Shown one piece after another: positions 6,409-14,206 of a stretch of DNA of 37,057 nucleotides. Source of the stretch: Acidobacteriota bacterium (GTDB lineage: Bacteria; Acidobacteriota; Terriglobia; Bryobacterales; Bryobacteraceae); assembly GCA_017304135.1 (NCBI GenBank), contig JAFLBB010000046.1:1-37057 (forward strand), in the 5' to 3' direction. The notes beneath the pieces were generated by a model that was not told the origin of the DNA, did not search any database, and saw only the letters and a list, made by a program, of their open reading frames with translations. The position numbers were made by a program, and so were the translations under genes. The first letter of the stretch is position 1, and every line of letters starts with the position of its first letter.

Positions 6409-7794
6409 ATGCTCTCCCGCCGCTCCCTGTTATCGCTTGTGCCGGCCGCCGCGGCCGCCCAATCGCGCTTCGCTGGTCTGCCCAATGTCGGGCTGAAGGC
6501 GAATACGCAAGGCCCGCGCTCGGAGTGCGGCGTGGGGGCGCTGATGCCCTGGGCCGATGCGCTGTGGGCGGTCACCTACAACTCGCACAAGCAGGGCACC
6601 GGCACCGGCCTTTCGCTCTACCGCATCGACGAGAAGTTTGAGGCCGCGGAGGTTCACCAGCACAACGGCACGCATGCCAACCGGCTTGTGCACCGCCAAT
6701 CGAACCAGGTGTTTATCGGCCCCTACGCGATCGACGACAAGGGCAACCACCGCTTTCTGCCCACGCTGGCCGAGCATCGCCTGACGACGACGATGCCGCA
6801 CCTCACTGATCCGGCCAACCGCGTCTACTTCCTCACCATGGAGGGCCTGCTGTTTGAGCACGACGTGAGCACGCATGAGTCGCGCCAGGTGGACGACCTT
6901 GTGCAGCGCTTCCAGATCAAGCAGCGGCCGCATTTCAAGGGCGGCTTCACCTCGCAAGGCCGCATGGCGGTGACCAACAACGGCTTCTACGAATTCGGCG
7001 ACAACCAGGCGGGGCTGTTCGAATTCGACGGCAAAGCGTGGCGCACGCTGTCGCGCAAGCCGCACATGGACGTGGCCACGCGCGGCGATTTCGGCGGCGT
7101 GCTGTTTGCCACCGGCTGGGACGAAAGCTCGGTGCTCTTCTGGGCGCTGGTGAAGGGCGAGTGGCAGCGTTACCGGTTGCCGAAGTCATCAAACCGCTTC
7201 AACCACGCCTGGCAGACGGAGTGGATGCGCATCCGCGAAGTGGAAACCGAACACTTCCTGATGGACATTTTCGGCATGTTCTATGAACTGCAGCCGCTGG
7301 CCTTTGAGGGCCACATCTGGGGCGTGAAGCCGATCTGCGCCCACCTGCGCACGATTCCGGATTACTGCCCCTTCCGCGGGCTGCTCGCCCTCGGCGGTAA
7401 TGAAGGCTCGCCCAATGCGAACAACAATCCATTGGGCGGCCAGCCGCAATCGGGCATCTGGTTTGGCAAGACCGACGACCTGTGGCAGTGGGGCAAGCCT
7501 GCGGGATGGGGCGGTCCGTGGCGCAAAGCGGCGGTTACGGCGGGCCAGCCGTCGGAGCCGTTCCTGATGACGGGCTTCGATAAGAAGGTGCTGCACCTGC
7601 TCGCCGACAAGGCGTGCCGCTTCCTGATCGAAGTGGATGTGCTGGGCGACGGCTCCTGGGTTCCGTACGAATCGGTGGCGGTAAGCCAGGGCCCGTATGC
7701 GTATCATGTGTTCCCGGCGGGCTTCAGCGCGCACTGGGTGCGGTTGACGCCCTCGGTTTCGTGCACCGCCTCGGCGGAGTTCATCTACACATGA
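6409..7794 (+). CDS. Secreted protein of unknown function, probable beta-propeller
   Basis: Not a family I can name. It encodes 461 residues from the ATG at 6409. An upstream in-frame ATG at 6322 would start before the terminator hairpin at 6333-6361, so it is unlikely. The N-terminus MLSRRSLLSLVPAAAAAQ has a twin-arginine-like motif and an AQ cleavage-like site. The body has evenly spaced beta-strand blocks with W/G/D turns (ADALWAVTYNS, NQVFIGPYAID, NRVYFLTMEG, GVLFATGWDES, HIWGVKP, SGIWFGKTDDLWQWGKP), typical of propeller folds. No catalytic signature is apparent. It ends 13 nt before the convergent TonB receptor stop. The likely location is periplasm or cell surface. Confidence 0.7.
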   Translation: MLSRRSLLSLVPAAAAAQSRFAGLPNVGLKANTQGPRSECGVGALMPWADALWAVTYNSHKQGTGTGLSLYRIDEKFEAAEVHQHNGTHANRLVHRQSNQVFIGPYAIDDKGNHRFLPTLAEHRLTTTMPHLTDPANRVYFLTMEGLLFEHDVSTHESRQVDDLVQRFQIKQRPHFKGGFTSQGRMAVTNNGFYEFGDNQAGLFEFDGKAWRTLSRKPHMDVATRGDFGGVLFATGWDESSVLFWALVKGEWQRYRLPKSSNRFNHAWQTEWMRIREVETEHFLMDIFGMFYELQPLAFEGHIWGVKPICAHLRTIPDYCPFRGLLALGGNEGSPNANNNPLGGQPQSGIWFGKTDDLWQWGKPAGWGGPWRKAAVTAGQPSEPFLMTGFDKKVLHLLADKACRFLIEVDVLGDGSWVPYESVAVSQGPYAYHVFPAGFSAHWVRLTPSVSCTASAEFIYT

Positions 7795-7807
7795 TGTGCG
7801 CCGCCGC

Positions 7808-10800
7808 CTAAAACATCACCTTAAGCGACATCTGCCAGTTGCGTGAATCGCCCGCCGTGCCGGTGATGCGGCCGAACGCGGTGTTGGTGGGCGCCGTATT
7901 CGGTGCGTTGAAATTCGTGTGATTCCAGGCGTTGTAGGCGTCGGCGCGGAACTGTGCTTTGAACGACTCCTTGAGCGGGAAGTTTTTCACGATGGAGAAA
8001 TCCCAGCTCTTCTGGCCCGGTGAACGGACGCCGCCGAAGCGCAGCGGGAACAGCCGGTAGTTGGATGCCAGTTGCTGGTTGGCGTTGCGGTTGAATCCGG
8101 CGTCGACGTTGAACCAGCGGTCCACATTCTGCTGGTCCTTTGGGAGCGCGATGTTCTTGATGTCGCCATTGAAGATGGCATTGCCAAAGCCCATCGGACC
8201 TCCGGCTTGCAACGCCACCACCGCGCCGATCTGCCATCCGCCGAGGAAGAAGTCCACCGGCTTGGGCAACGCGGCGGCGAACCTCCGGCCCTTGCCGATA
8301 GGGACCTCCCAGATGCCGCTCGAAGCGATGCGGTGCGGGCGGTCGAACGCGCTGATGGACTCATAGGGGACCGTGTCGGCTTCGTTCAGGAACTCCACGG
8401 CCTCCATCACCTTCGAGTAGGTGTAGGCAAGCTGGAACGTGAAGCCTTGCAGAAAGCGGCGTTCGGCGCGCACCTGGAGCGAGTGGTACCAGGAATAGCC
8501 GATCGGTTCTTCACGCGTAATCCCGCCGAAGTGAGGATAGGGCCGCAGCAGGTTAGCGCGGCTGATATTGGCGCCATAGATCGGGTCAGTGCCGCGGAAG
8601 GGGCTGGCAAACTGCTGGCTGAGAAAATCGATGCGGGGCTGATCGCGCGCGGGCGAACGGCTCAGATACTCGGCCGGAGTGGCATTCAACTGGCGCTCCA
8701 CATCGAGCCGCGTGCCGCGATTGGCGACGTAGGAGGTATCCAGCAGCAACTGCCCCGGCAGCACATGCTGGACACCGAGTGACCAGCGCTGAGCGTAGCC
8801 TTGCCTGTTGGGCCGGAAGTAGGTGGTGAGGGACTGCCCAAGGTTGGTGGCCAGGCCTCCGGCGGGGCCGCGTGGCTGGAGCAGTCCGGTGGGAAACGGA
8901 TTGGCCGTCGTCGCGCGGTAGGTGAGACCGCTATCGAGCGAAGCCTGTATAGGCGTCGACTGAGCAAAGCCGGTTTGCAACGGGAGGATCGTGTTCACGC
9001 CGAGCGTGTTGAAGAAGATGCCATAGCCGCCACGCATAATCGTCTCTTTACCCAACTGCAAGGCAAAGCCGATGCGCGGCATGAAGTTGTTCTTCTCGCC
9101 CTGGAAGGGGCTGCGGCCCCCGCCGCCTTGATTGACCCACGTCAGGCCGCCCAGCGCTTTGAAGGCCGACAGCGGCAATTCCGGGATCGGGTTGCGCGCG
9201 TAGTTGGCCCGCGCCTGGGCATCGATGGGGCTGGCCGTTGTTTCGTCGAAGCTCGCCTGCAGCCGGTTATAGCGCTCGTTGATCGGGGTCTCCATTTCGT
9301 AGCGCAAGCCGAGGTTCACGGTGAGGCGGCGGTTCACCTTCCAGTCGTCGTGAATGTAGAGACCGAGGTACTGGTTTTGCAGCGCGGAATTGGCGGCCAC
9401 CTCCATGCTGCCGGCGGGGATGCCCAGCAGCATGGCCGCGAGGTCCTGGCCGATGGGCGCCGTGGGTGAGTTGTCCAGCGGGCCGCGGGTGAAGGTGTTG
9501 GTGAACGACAGGTCAGGCGAGACGCCGATGGGGCGGCGGTTGTTGAAGCTGCGGTACACGCGATACTCAGGGCCGAAGCGGATGGAGTGATTGCCCATCA
9601 TCTTCGTGACGTTGGCGGTGAAGGAGTGGGTCAGGCTGGAATTGACGCCATCGCCAGGATCCTCCCACCAGGAAAGCTGGCTGTAGGCGCCGGGGGTGAT
9701 GCGCGGCAGCGGGGCCTGGCCGGCTTCGGTCAAGGCCACCAGTTGGGGCGAGAAGCCGAGACTGGCGAGGTCAAAGCCGCGCGAGGTGCGATACTGCCAC
9801 CACTTCGTGCTCGTGAAGCCGTAGCGGAGGTTGAGCACCGTGGTTGGATTCAGGACCACCACGTCGTCCAGCGCCACGCCGCGATTGGGGCGGTTCTGGT
9901 GAATGCCGTTGATCTCGTTCAGGAAGTCGTGGTTCTTGTTTTCCTTCCAGAAATCGTAGTGGAGGCGCAGGAACACGCGGTGGTTTTCATTCAGTGCGTG
10001 GTCGAACCGCAGCAGGTTGGAATAGGTTTTCTGGATGGCCTTGGGGGCGCTGAAGAAGTTGTTGCGGCCATCGGCAGTGGCTGTGTTGGGCGCATTAGGC
10101 AGCGGGTAGAGGTTGGCCAGGTTCACGCCCAGCGTGTCGAGCCGGCTGCGGGGAATGACGTTGCCGGCGAACGGCTGGCGTGAGAAGCGTCCTCCGGCGG
10201 CGGGCGTGGTCGTGAACGGATCGTAGACCTGGTAGTTGGCGTTGGACAACCCGAGCAAGGCGGAGAAGTCACCGTTGCGTTGGGCCGCCGTGGGCACAGT
10301 GCGCGAAAACTGCGTCGGCACGCCGAACTGATTCCCTTCAAACGCATAAAAGAAGAAGGTGCGGTTGCGGCCGTTGAGCAGTTTGGGGATGACTACCGGA
10401 CCGCCGATCGAGAGACCATAGCGGTTATCCTGATACACCGGCTGCGGGGTGTTGTTTTTGTTGTTGAAGAAATTGGGGGCATCGAGCGCTGAATGGCGCA
10501 GGAACCAGTGCGCCTCGCCATGCAGTTCGTTGGTGCCGCTTGCCGTGGAGACGTTGACCACGGAGCCCATCGTGTGGCCGATGGACGCATCGTAGGCCGA
10601 GGTTTGCATTTTGAACTCACGCACGGCCGAGGCCGGCGGCGCGTAGGCGACACGGGCATAGCCGCGGCCGCGGTCGGCGGCGGTGTTCGAGATGCCGTCA
10701 ATCTGAAACTCGTTGTTGTAGCGGCCGGCGCCATCGGCGCTGATGTCCGAGGTCGCCTCGGGGGCCATCGATTTGCGCAGGCGCAGGTTTGTCGTATTGG

Positions 10801-11281
10801 CCACGCCGGGAGCAAGCAATGTCAACTCGAGCGGGTTGGCCCCGCGCTGCGGCAGTTCTGAAATGCGCCGCTGGTCCATCACCAGGCCGAGCGAGGCGTT
10901 CGTCGTCTCCAGCGCCGGCGTGGTGTCGCGCACTTCGACCGTTTCGGTGACCGCTCCGATCTCCAACTGAATCGGCACCTCCAGTGTTTCGCTGACGCGC
11001 ACTTCGACGTTGTTCCGCAAAAACGCTTTGAAGCCGGTGTGTTCCACCGTCAGTTTGTACATGCCGGAAATAAGGTAAGGCAGGTTGTAGAGGCCTGCCT
11101 CGTTGGTTTCGGCCACCGCCACAACGCCCGTGTCGTTGGCCGTGGCGCGCACCTTCACGCCGGCGATCACCGCTCCCGTGGTGTCCGTAACCGTGCCGCG
11201 AATGAAGCCGCGTGGATCCTGAGCGCACAGGCAGAGCGCCAGTGCGAGTCCAGCCATTAGGCGAAAGAAAGTATGTGTCAT
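7808..11281 (-). CDS. TonB-dependent receptor with carboxypeptidase-regulatory-like N-terminal domain (receptor 1)
   Basis: A 1157-residue outer-membrane receptor of the Oar-like type common in Acidobacteriota. It has a signal peptide (MTHTFFRLMAGLALALCLCAQ) and a carboxypeptidase-regulatory-like beta-sandwich (about 23-110: GTVTDTTGAVIAGVKV, AGLYNLPYL). A plug domain follows (about 115-250, with SADGAGRYNNEFQIDGI and SGTNELHGEAHWF), then a long 22-strand-type barrel with many NLGLRYE-like strands, ending in K-V-M-F. The ATG at 11281 starts the signal peptide; the frame stays open to 11455 but that upstream part is not protein-like. AGGG lies 6 nt upstream of the ATG. A TATACT box about 45 nt upstream fits a promoter. 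The substrate is unknown; this class takes up large ligands such as glycans or peptides. Confidence 0.93.
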   Translation of the reverse strand: MTHTFFRLMAGLALALCLCAQDPRGFIRGTVTDTTGAVIAGVKVRATANDTGVVAVAETNEAGLYNLPYLISGMYKLTVEHTGFKAFLRNNVEVRVSETLEVPIQLEIGAVTETVEVRDTTPALETTNASLGLVMDQRRISELPQRGANPLELTLLAPGVANTTNLRLRKSMAPEATSDISADGAGRYNNEFQIDGISNTAADRGRGYARVAYAPPASAVREFKMQTSAYDASIGHTMGSVVNVSTASGTNELHGEAHWFLRHSALDAPNFFNNKNNTPQPVYQDNRYGLSIGGPVVIPKLLNGRNRTFFFYAFEGNQFGVPTQFSRTVPTAAQRNGDFSALLGLSNANYQVYDPFTTTPAAGGRFSRQPFAGNVIPRSRLDTLGVNLANLYPLPNAPNTATADGRNNFFSAPKAIQKTYSNLLRFDHALNENHRVFLRLHYDFWKENKNHDFLNEINGIHQNRPNRGVALDDVVVLNPTTVLNLRYGFTSTKWWQYRTSRGFDLASLGFSPQLVALTEAGQAPLPRITPGAYSQLSWWEDPGDGVNSSLTHSFTANVTKMMGNHSIRFGPEYRVYRSFNNRRPIGVSPDLSFTNTFTRGPLDNSPTAPIGQDLAAMLLGIPAGSMEVAANSALQNQYLGLYIHDDWKVNRRLTVNLGLRYEMETPINERYNRLQASFDETTASPIDAQARANYARNPIPELPLSAFKALGGLTWVNQGGGGRSPFQGEKNNFMPRIGFALQLGKETIMRGGYGIFFNTLGVNTILPLQTGFAQSTPIQASLDSGLTYRATTANPFPTGLLQPRGPAGGLATNLGQSLTTYFRPNRQGYAQRWSLGVQHVLPGQLLLDTSYVANRGTRLDVERQLNATPAEYLSRSPARDQPRIDFLSQQFASPFRGTDPIYGANISRANLLRPYPHFGGITREEPIGYSWYHSLQVRAERRFLQGFTFQLAYTYSKVMEAVEFLNEADTVPYESISAFDRPHRIASSGIWEVPIGKGRRFAAALPKPVDFFLGGWQIGAVVALQAGGPMGFGNAIFNGDIKNIALPKDQQNVDRWFNVDAGFNRNANQQLASNYRLFPLRFGGVRSPGQKSWDFSIVKNFPLKESFKAQFRADAYNAWNHTNFNAPNTAPTNTAFGRITGTAGDSRNWQMSLKVMF

Positions 11282-11304
11282 GTTGAACCCTGTGAGCCTT
11301 CCCC

Positions 11305-11868
11305 TTACGGGAACATTTCTGGCGACAGTATATCGGACACACACCAGGTGCGTGGTAAGCGGCTCCGGCAAGTTGCTTGCGATGTCGTCGGCGCGCGCGG
11401 GGCCTTGCCGGGGCCTGCCGTGAGCCCCTCCAGGCGCGCCAGCGCCGCTTTCCACTCCGCTCTGGCCCTGGTTACCGGCGCCGCATCGGGCAACTTGTCG
11501 TGGTCGATGGTGACTTGCGCCTTGTGCTCACCTTTGGCGAAGAGGGTGGCGTTCACGCGGCTGCCGTCGCTGCATGTGAGGCGTATCGACTTGCCCGGCG
11601 TGGACTTGCGAACTGTGATGCCGGGCGCGAGCAGCCATTTGCGGCGAAGCGCGGCTTCCGTCCACCGGCGGGACAACTCCTCCACGAAGACGGCTACTGT
11701 TTTGGATGTGGTCGCAGCGAAGCCGCTCGCTTTCTGAGAAACCTTCCGCAGACCGTGCGCGCTCCTATTCGGCAGTGATCGTCTGGCTCCACTACGCCGC
11801 GGCACCGTGCCCGGAAGCTTGTATGGCGGCTTCATCGCGGATCGCAGGGCTGCAGGCCGCGGCACCAC
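11305..11868 (-). CDS. Truncated SRPBCC-like (DUF4287-associated C-terminal region) protein, possibly decaying
   Basis: Residues about 42-150 resemble the C-terminal SRPBCC-like half of DUF4287-type proteins as I recall that family: a KVSQ...TTSKTVAV entry, WTEAALRRKWL, TPGKSIRLTCSDGSRVNATL, KGEHKAQVTIDHDKLPDA and WKAALARL. The usual N-terminal DUF4287 helix region is missing, and the residues before it (1-40) look like unrelated reading-through. The end (about 152-187) also does not look conserved and runs into the promoter of TonB receptor 1. Only 35 bp separate its first ATG from the divergent secreted gene. It is probably a remnant or a very diverged short form; a later start at 11835 is possible. 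Function unknown. Confidence 0.5.
   Translation of the reverse strand: MVPRPAALRSAMKPPYKLPGTVPRRSGARRSLPNRSAHGLRKVSQKASGFAATTSKTVAVFVEELSRRWTEAALRRKWLLAPGITVRKSTPGKSIRLTCSDGSRVNATLFAKGEHKAQVTIDHDKLPDAAPVTRARAEWKAALARLEGLTAGPGKAPRAPTTSQATCRSRLPRTWCVSDILSPEMFP
11327..11332 (-). promoter_or_regulatory. -10-like box (TATACT) for TonB receptor 1
   Basis: TATACT on the minus strand, in the context GATATACTG, lies 45 nt before the receptor 1 start. It would give a leader of roughly 40 nt. No convincing -35 hexamer at 16-18 bp. Confidence 0.35.
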
Positions 11869-11891
11869 TGGTTTGCGGCGTGGCAGTATTC

Positions 11892-11897
11892 TAAACT
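11892..11897 (+). promoter_or_regulatory. -10-like box (TAAACT) adjacent to start codon
   Basis: TAAACT is followed by GGGCGC and ATG at 11904. The 6-nt spacing would give a leaderless transcript. TATTCT at 11887-11892 is an overlapping alternative. Confidence 0.3.
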
Positions 11898-11903
11898 GGG
11901 CGC

Positions 11904-12701
11904 ATGACCTTCGCCCGTGCCGCCTGCCTCACGCTGTTTGCCGCCGCCCTGCTCCCTGGACAGACCAAATCACTCAAGCTCCAGACCGCCGCTGGACTTA
12001 CCCTGCACAACGCCACCGCCACGCCGGCAAAACTGCAAGGCAAGAAGGCGATCAGGGTGACGATTTCAGAAGAGGCCGCGGCCAAACTGGCGGCTCCTCC
12101 CACACCAGCCGTGCAGCCCAAGCAAGGCGGGCAGAAGAAGGGCGGGACGAAGAAGGCGGGTCAGAAGAAGGGGGGCGCGGCGCCGGGCCCGGCGGCGGAT
12201 GCCAACCGCGCCGATGTCCTCGCCCTGGTCGATGCGGTGGAGTTTGGCAACGGGACGATTGAGCTCGATGTGGCCGGCGAGCCTGGTCCGGGGGCCGCCG
12301 GGGGCGCACGCGGCTTCGTTGGCGTCGCCTTTCGCGTGCAACCCGACCGCAGGACCTACGATTGCTTCTATCTGCGTCCCACCAACGGCCGCGCCGACGA
12401 CCAGGAGCGGCGCAATCACACGGCGCAATATATCCATCATCCTGACTACACCTGGTACCGGCTCCGCGAGGAGACCCCGTCGCGCTATGAATCCTATGTC
12501 GACATCGTTCCCGCCGCGTGGACTCATGTGAAGATCGAGGTCGACGGCGATAAGGCCCGGCTGTTCGTGAACAAGTCGAAACAACCGGTGCTGATCGTGA
12601 ATGATGTGAAGTCGGGCGCGGCTGGCAAGGGCGGGGTGGCGTTGTGGCTGGAAGGTTCCACCATCGCCCACTTTGCCAACCTCAAGGTCACGGCCCGCTG
12701 A
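11904..12701 (+). CDS. Secreted LamG/DUF1080-like (concanavalin-fold) protein
   Basis: A 265-residue protein with a signal peptide (MTFARAACLTLFAAALLPGQ). The C-terminal half (about 130-263) looks like a jelly-roll of the LamG/3-keto-disaccharide hydrolase (DUF1080) group: GTIELDVAGE, FVGVAFRVQPDRRTYDCFYLRP, W-THVKIEVDGDKARLFVN, and a final GKGGVALWLEGSTIAHFANLKV. A low-complexity Lys/Gly insert (KKGG-type repeats, encoded at 12121-12180) separates it from the N-terminal strands. It may bind or act on sugar polymers outside the cytoplasm; no catalytic residues are identified. The downstream ArsC-like gene is 30 nt away, so the two could be cotranscribed. Confidence 0.75.
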   Translation: MTFARAACLTLFAAALLPGQTKSLKLQTAAGLTLHNATATPAKLQGKKAIRVTISEEAAAKLAAPPTPAVQPKQGGQKKGGTKKAGQKKGGAAPGPAADANRADVLALVDAVEFGNGTIELDVAGEPGPGAAGGARGFVGVAFRVQPDRRTYDCFYLRPTNGRADDQERRNHTAQYIHHPDYTWYRLREETPSRYESYVDIVPAAWTHVKIEVDGDKARLFVNKSKQPVLIVNDVKSGAAGKGGVALWLEGSTIAHFANLKVTAR

Positions 12702-12731
12702 AGGTCGCGCGGCGAGGGGAAAACGACAGAC

Positions 12732-13085
12732 ATGGCTCGGGCTCAGATTTTCGGCGTGAAGAACTCACAGGCCACGCGCGCCGCTGAGCGCTTCTTCAAG
12801 GAGCGGCGCATTGAACTCCAGATGGTCGACCTGAAGATCAAGCCGATGGCGCCGGGTGAGATCAAACGGTTTCTTGACCGCTTCACGCTGCAAGGGCTGA
12901 TCGACAGGGAAGGGAAGTCGTTTGTCGACGCCGGCCTGGCGCACATGCGCATGACCGACCCGGACCTGATGCGGCGCATCGAGAAGGACCCGCTGCTGCT
13001 GCGGTTGCCGCTGGTGCGGGCCGGGAACCTGATCAGCATCGGGCGCGACGAAGAGGCTTGGAAGCGAATGGCCGAATTGCCGTAA
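12732..13085 (+). CDS. ArsC/Spx-fold protein lacking the catalytic cysteine
   Basis: A 117-residue thioredoxin-fold protein of the ArsC family. It matches the YffB/Spx pattern: I-F-G-V-K-N-S where active members have I-x-G-I-K-N-C, then ATRAAERFFKERRIELQMVDLK, a later FVDAGLAHMRMTDPDLM helix, and LLLRLPLVRAGNLISIGRDEEAWKRM, where the R-P-(L/I)-V region is altered to L-P-L-V-R. The active Cys is Ser (residue 11) and no other Cys is present, so arsenate reduction is not expected. A binding or regulatory role is possible. It is followed after 5 nt by a small hypothetical gene, probably coexpressed. Confidence 0.82.
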   Translation: MARAQIFGVKNSQATRAAERFFKERRIELQMVDLKIKPMAPGEIKRFLDRFTLQGLIDREGKSFVDAGLAHMRMTDPDLMRRIEKDPLLLRLPLVRAGNLISIGRDEEAWKRMAELP

Positions 13086-13090
13086 CCGGT

Positions 13091-13417
13091 ATGGCCGGAA
13101 ACGAGCGATTGACGCGGAAGATCGGCGCTCCCTGGAGCGGCGCGGCGGCGTGGGCGAGCATCCTGGACGACGGCAGCCTGGAGTTGGAGCTGTTCGATCA
13201 CAGCCAGGAGGCCGCCAGCAGCCTGGGTGGTGACGTGGCCTGGATCTACGGTGTACAGCCGCGGCAACTCGCGCGCCTGATGACGCTGCTCGACGTGGCG
13301 GACGAGGCGGCGCTGCTGGCTGCGTTCGCTGAGCGCTTCCCCCACATCCACGCCGTGCGCGACTGGCTCAGAGGCGAGGCGATTCCGTTCAGCGAGAAGT
13401 TCGACTCGCAAGCCTGA
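13091..13417 (+). CDS. Small conserved-looking hypothetical protein
   Basis: I do not recognise a family. The 108-residue product from the ATG at 13091 is acidic and soluble, with no signal or membrane segment. It has a beta-like start (WASILDDGSLELELFDH) and a helical C-terminal half (QPRQLARLMTLL...DEAALLAAFAERF..IHAVRDWLRGEAIPF). The frame is open to an earlier ATG at 13058, but that start would overlap the ArsC-like gene. Beginning 5 nt after that stop suggests a two-gene unit. It ends 6 nt before the convergent DUF2490 stop. Confidence 0.65.
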   Translation: MAGNERLTRKIGAPWSGAAAWASILDDGSLELELFDHSQEAASSLGGDVAWIYGVQPRQLARLMTLLDVADEAALLAAFAERFPHIHAVRDWLRGEAIPFSEKFDSQA

Positions 13418-13423
13418 GCGGAC

Positions 13424-14206
13424 TTACTCCCGGCCCAGCAGCCGGCTTAACGAGAGCTGATTGCTCACGGTGAGCACAAACACGTAGTTGTTCTCCATGC
13501 GCCCGCCGGCCATGGGCTGGAAGCGCTGGTGGAAGACGCCGGCTTCGATGGAAGCTTCCTTGTGGGGCCGCGCGCCGATGCCGCCATACAAGCGGTTCTG
13601 ATCGAAGTTCGAGCCGCCCGTGTAGCCGAGCCGGAAGAGGATTTCGTTGTGCACTCCGGCATAGACAACCGGACGCTCGGAGGCGCCTTTGCGCAGCGGC
13701 AACTCGGTGCGGATCATGTAGCGCAAGCGGTGCTGCAGGTTCCACGTGCGTTGGGAGTTCTCGGCGAATCCACTGCCGAGGAAGCGCTGGTCCACGCGCA
13801 CGCGGTGGCGCAGGGCGATCTTACGCACGGGGGTCTGGATGAGGATTTGCTCTTGCAGCCGGTGTTCCGGCACCGATTGTTCATCCCAGGCCAGTCCAGC
13901 CGGGTGGGTGTTGAAATAGGAGTAGGCGGCGGAGAGTTGAACGCGCCTGCTCCACTGGTAATTCACACCGGGGCGCACCAGCCACTGGTTCCAATCGGCA
14001 TGGCTCACCTGACGCCAGCCGCCATCGAAGTGAAGGCCCCACTTACCGGCCACGGCGTGGTCGCCGCTGTAGGCGAACCACTGGATCTGTTTATCGAAAG
14101 GCTGGGAGAAGTTCTGGCCCAGGGCCGGCAGGCAGGCCAGCAGGAGGGCGGCCGGCAGCGACACTCGCCGGAAGGGCCGGCGGCTGGATGGAAGGGGGCG
14201 CTTCAT
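13424..14206 (-). CDS. DUF2490 family outer-membrane-like protein
   Basis: A 260-residue protein with a basic N-terminus and signal peptide (about residues 1-31, ending PALGQ). A DUF2490 body follows: the Q-x-W start [26 protein letters not shown], then [53 protein letters not shown], and a last-strand block. Members are predicted beta-barrels of unknown function. Its ATG overlaps the stop of the upstream chemotaxis receptor gene by 4 nt (ATGA), so it is translationally coupled, which is an unusual pairing. Confidence 0.8.
   Translation of the reverse strand: MKRPLPSSRRPFRRVSLPAALLLACLPALGQNFSQPFDKQIQWFAYSGDHAVAGKWGLHFDGGWRQVSHADWNQWLVRPGVNYQWSRRVQLSAAYSYFNTHPAGLAWDEQSVPEHRLQEQILIQTPVRKIALRHRVRVDQRFLGSGFAENSQRTWNLQHRLRYMIRTELPLRKGASERPVVYAGVHNEILFRLGYTGGSNFDQNRLYGGIGARPHKEASIEAGVFHQRFQPMAGGRMENNYVFVLTVSNQLSLSRLLGRE

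Noticed and set aside
12121..12180. Purine-rich repeats (AAGAAGGGCGGG type) as a possible non-coding repeat
   Set aside because: They encode a Lys/Gly linker in frame within a secreted protein.
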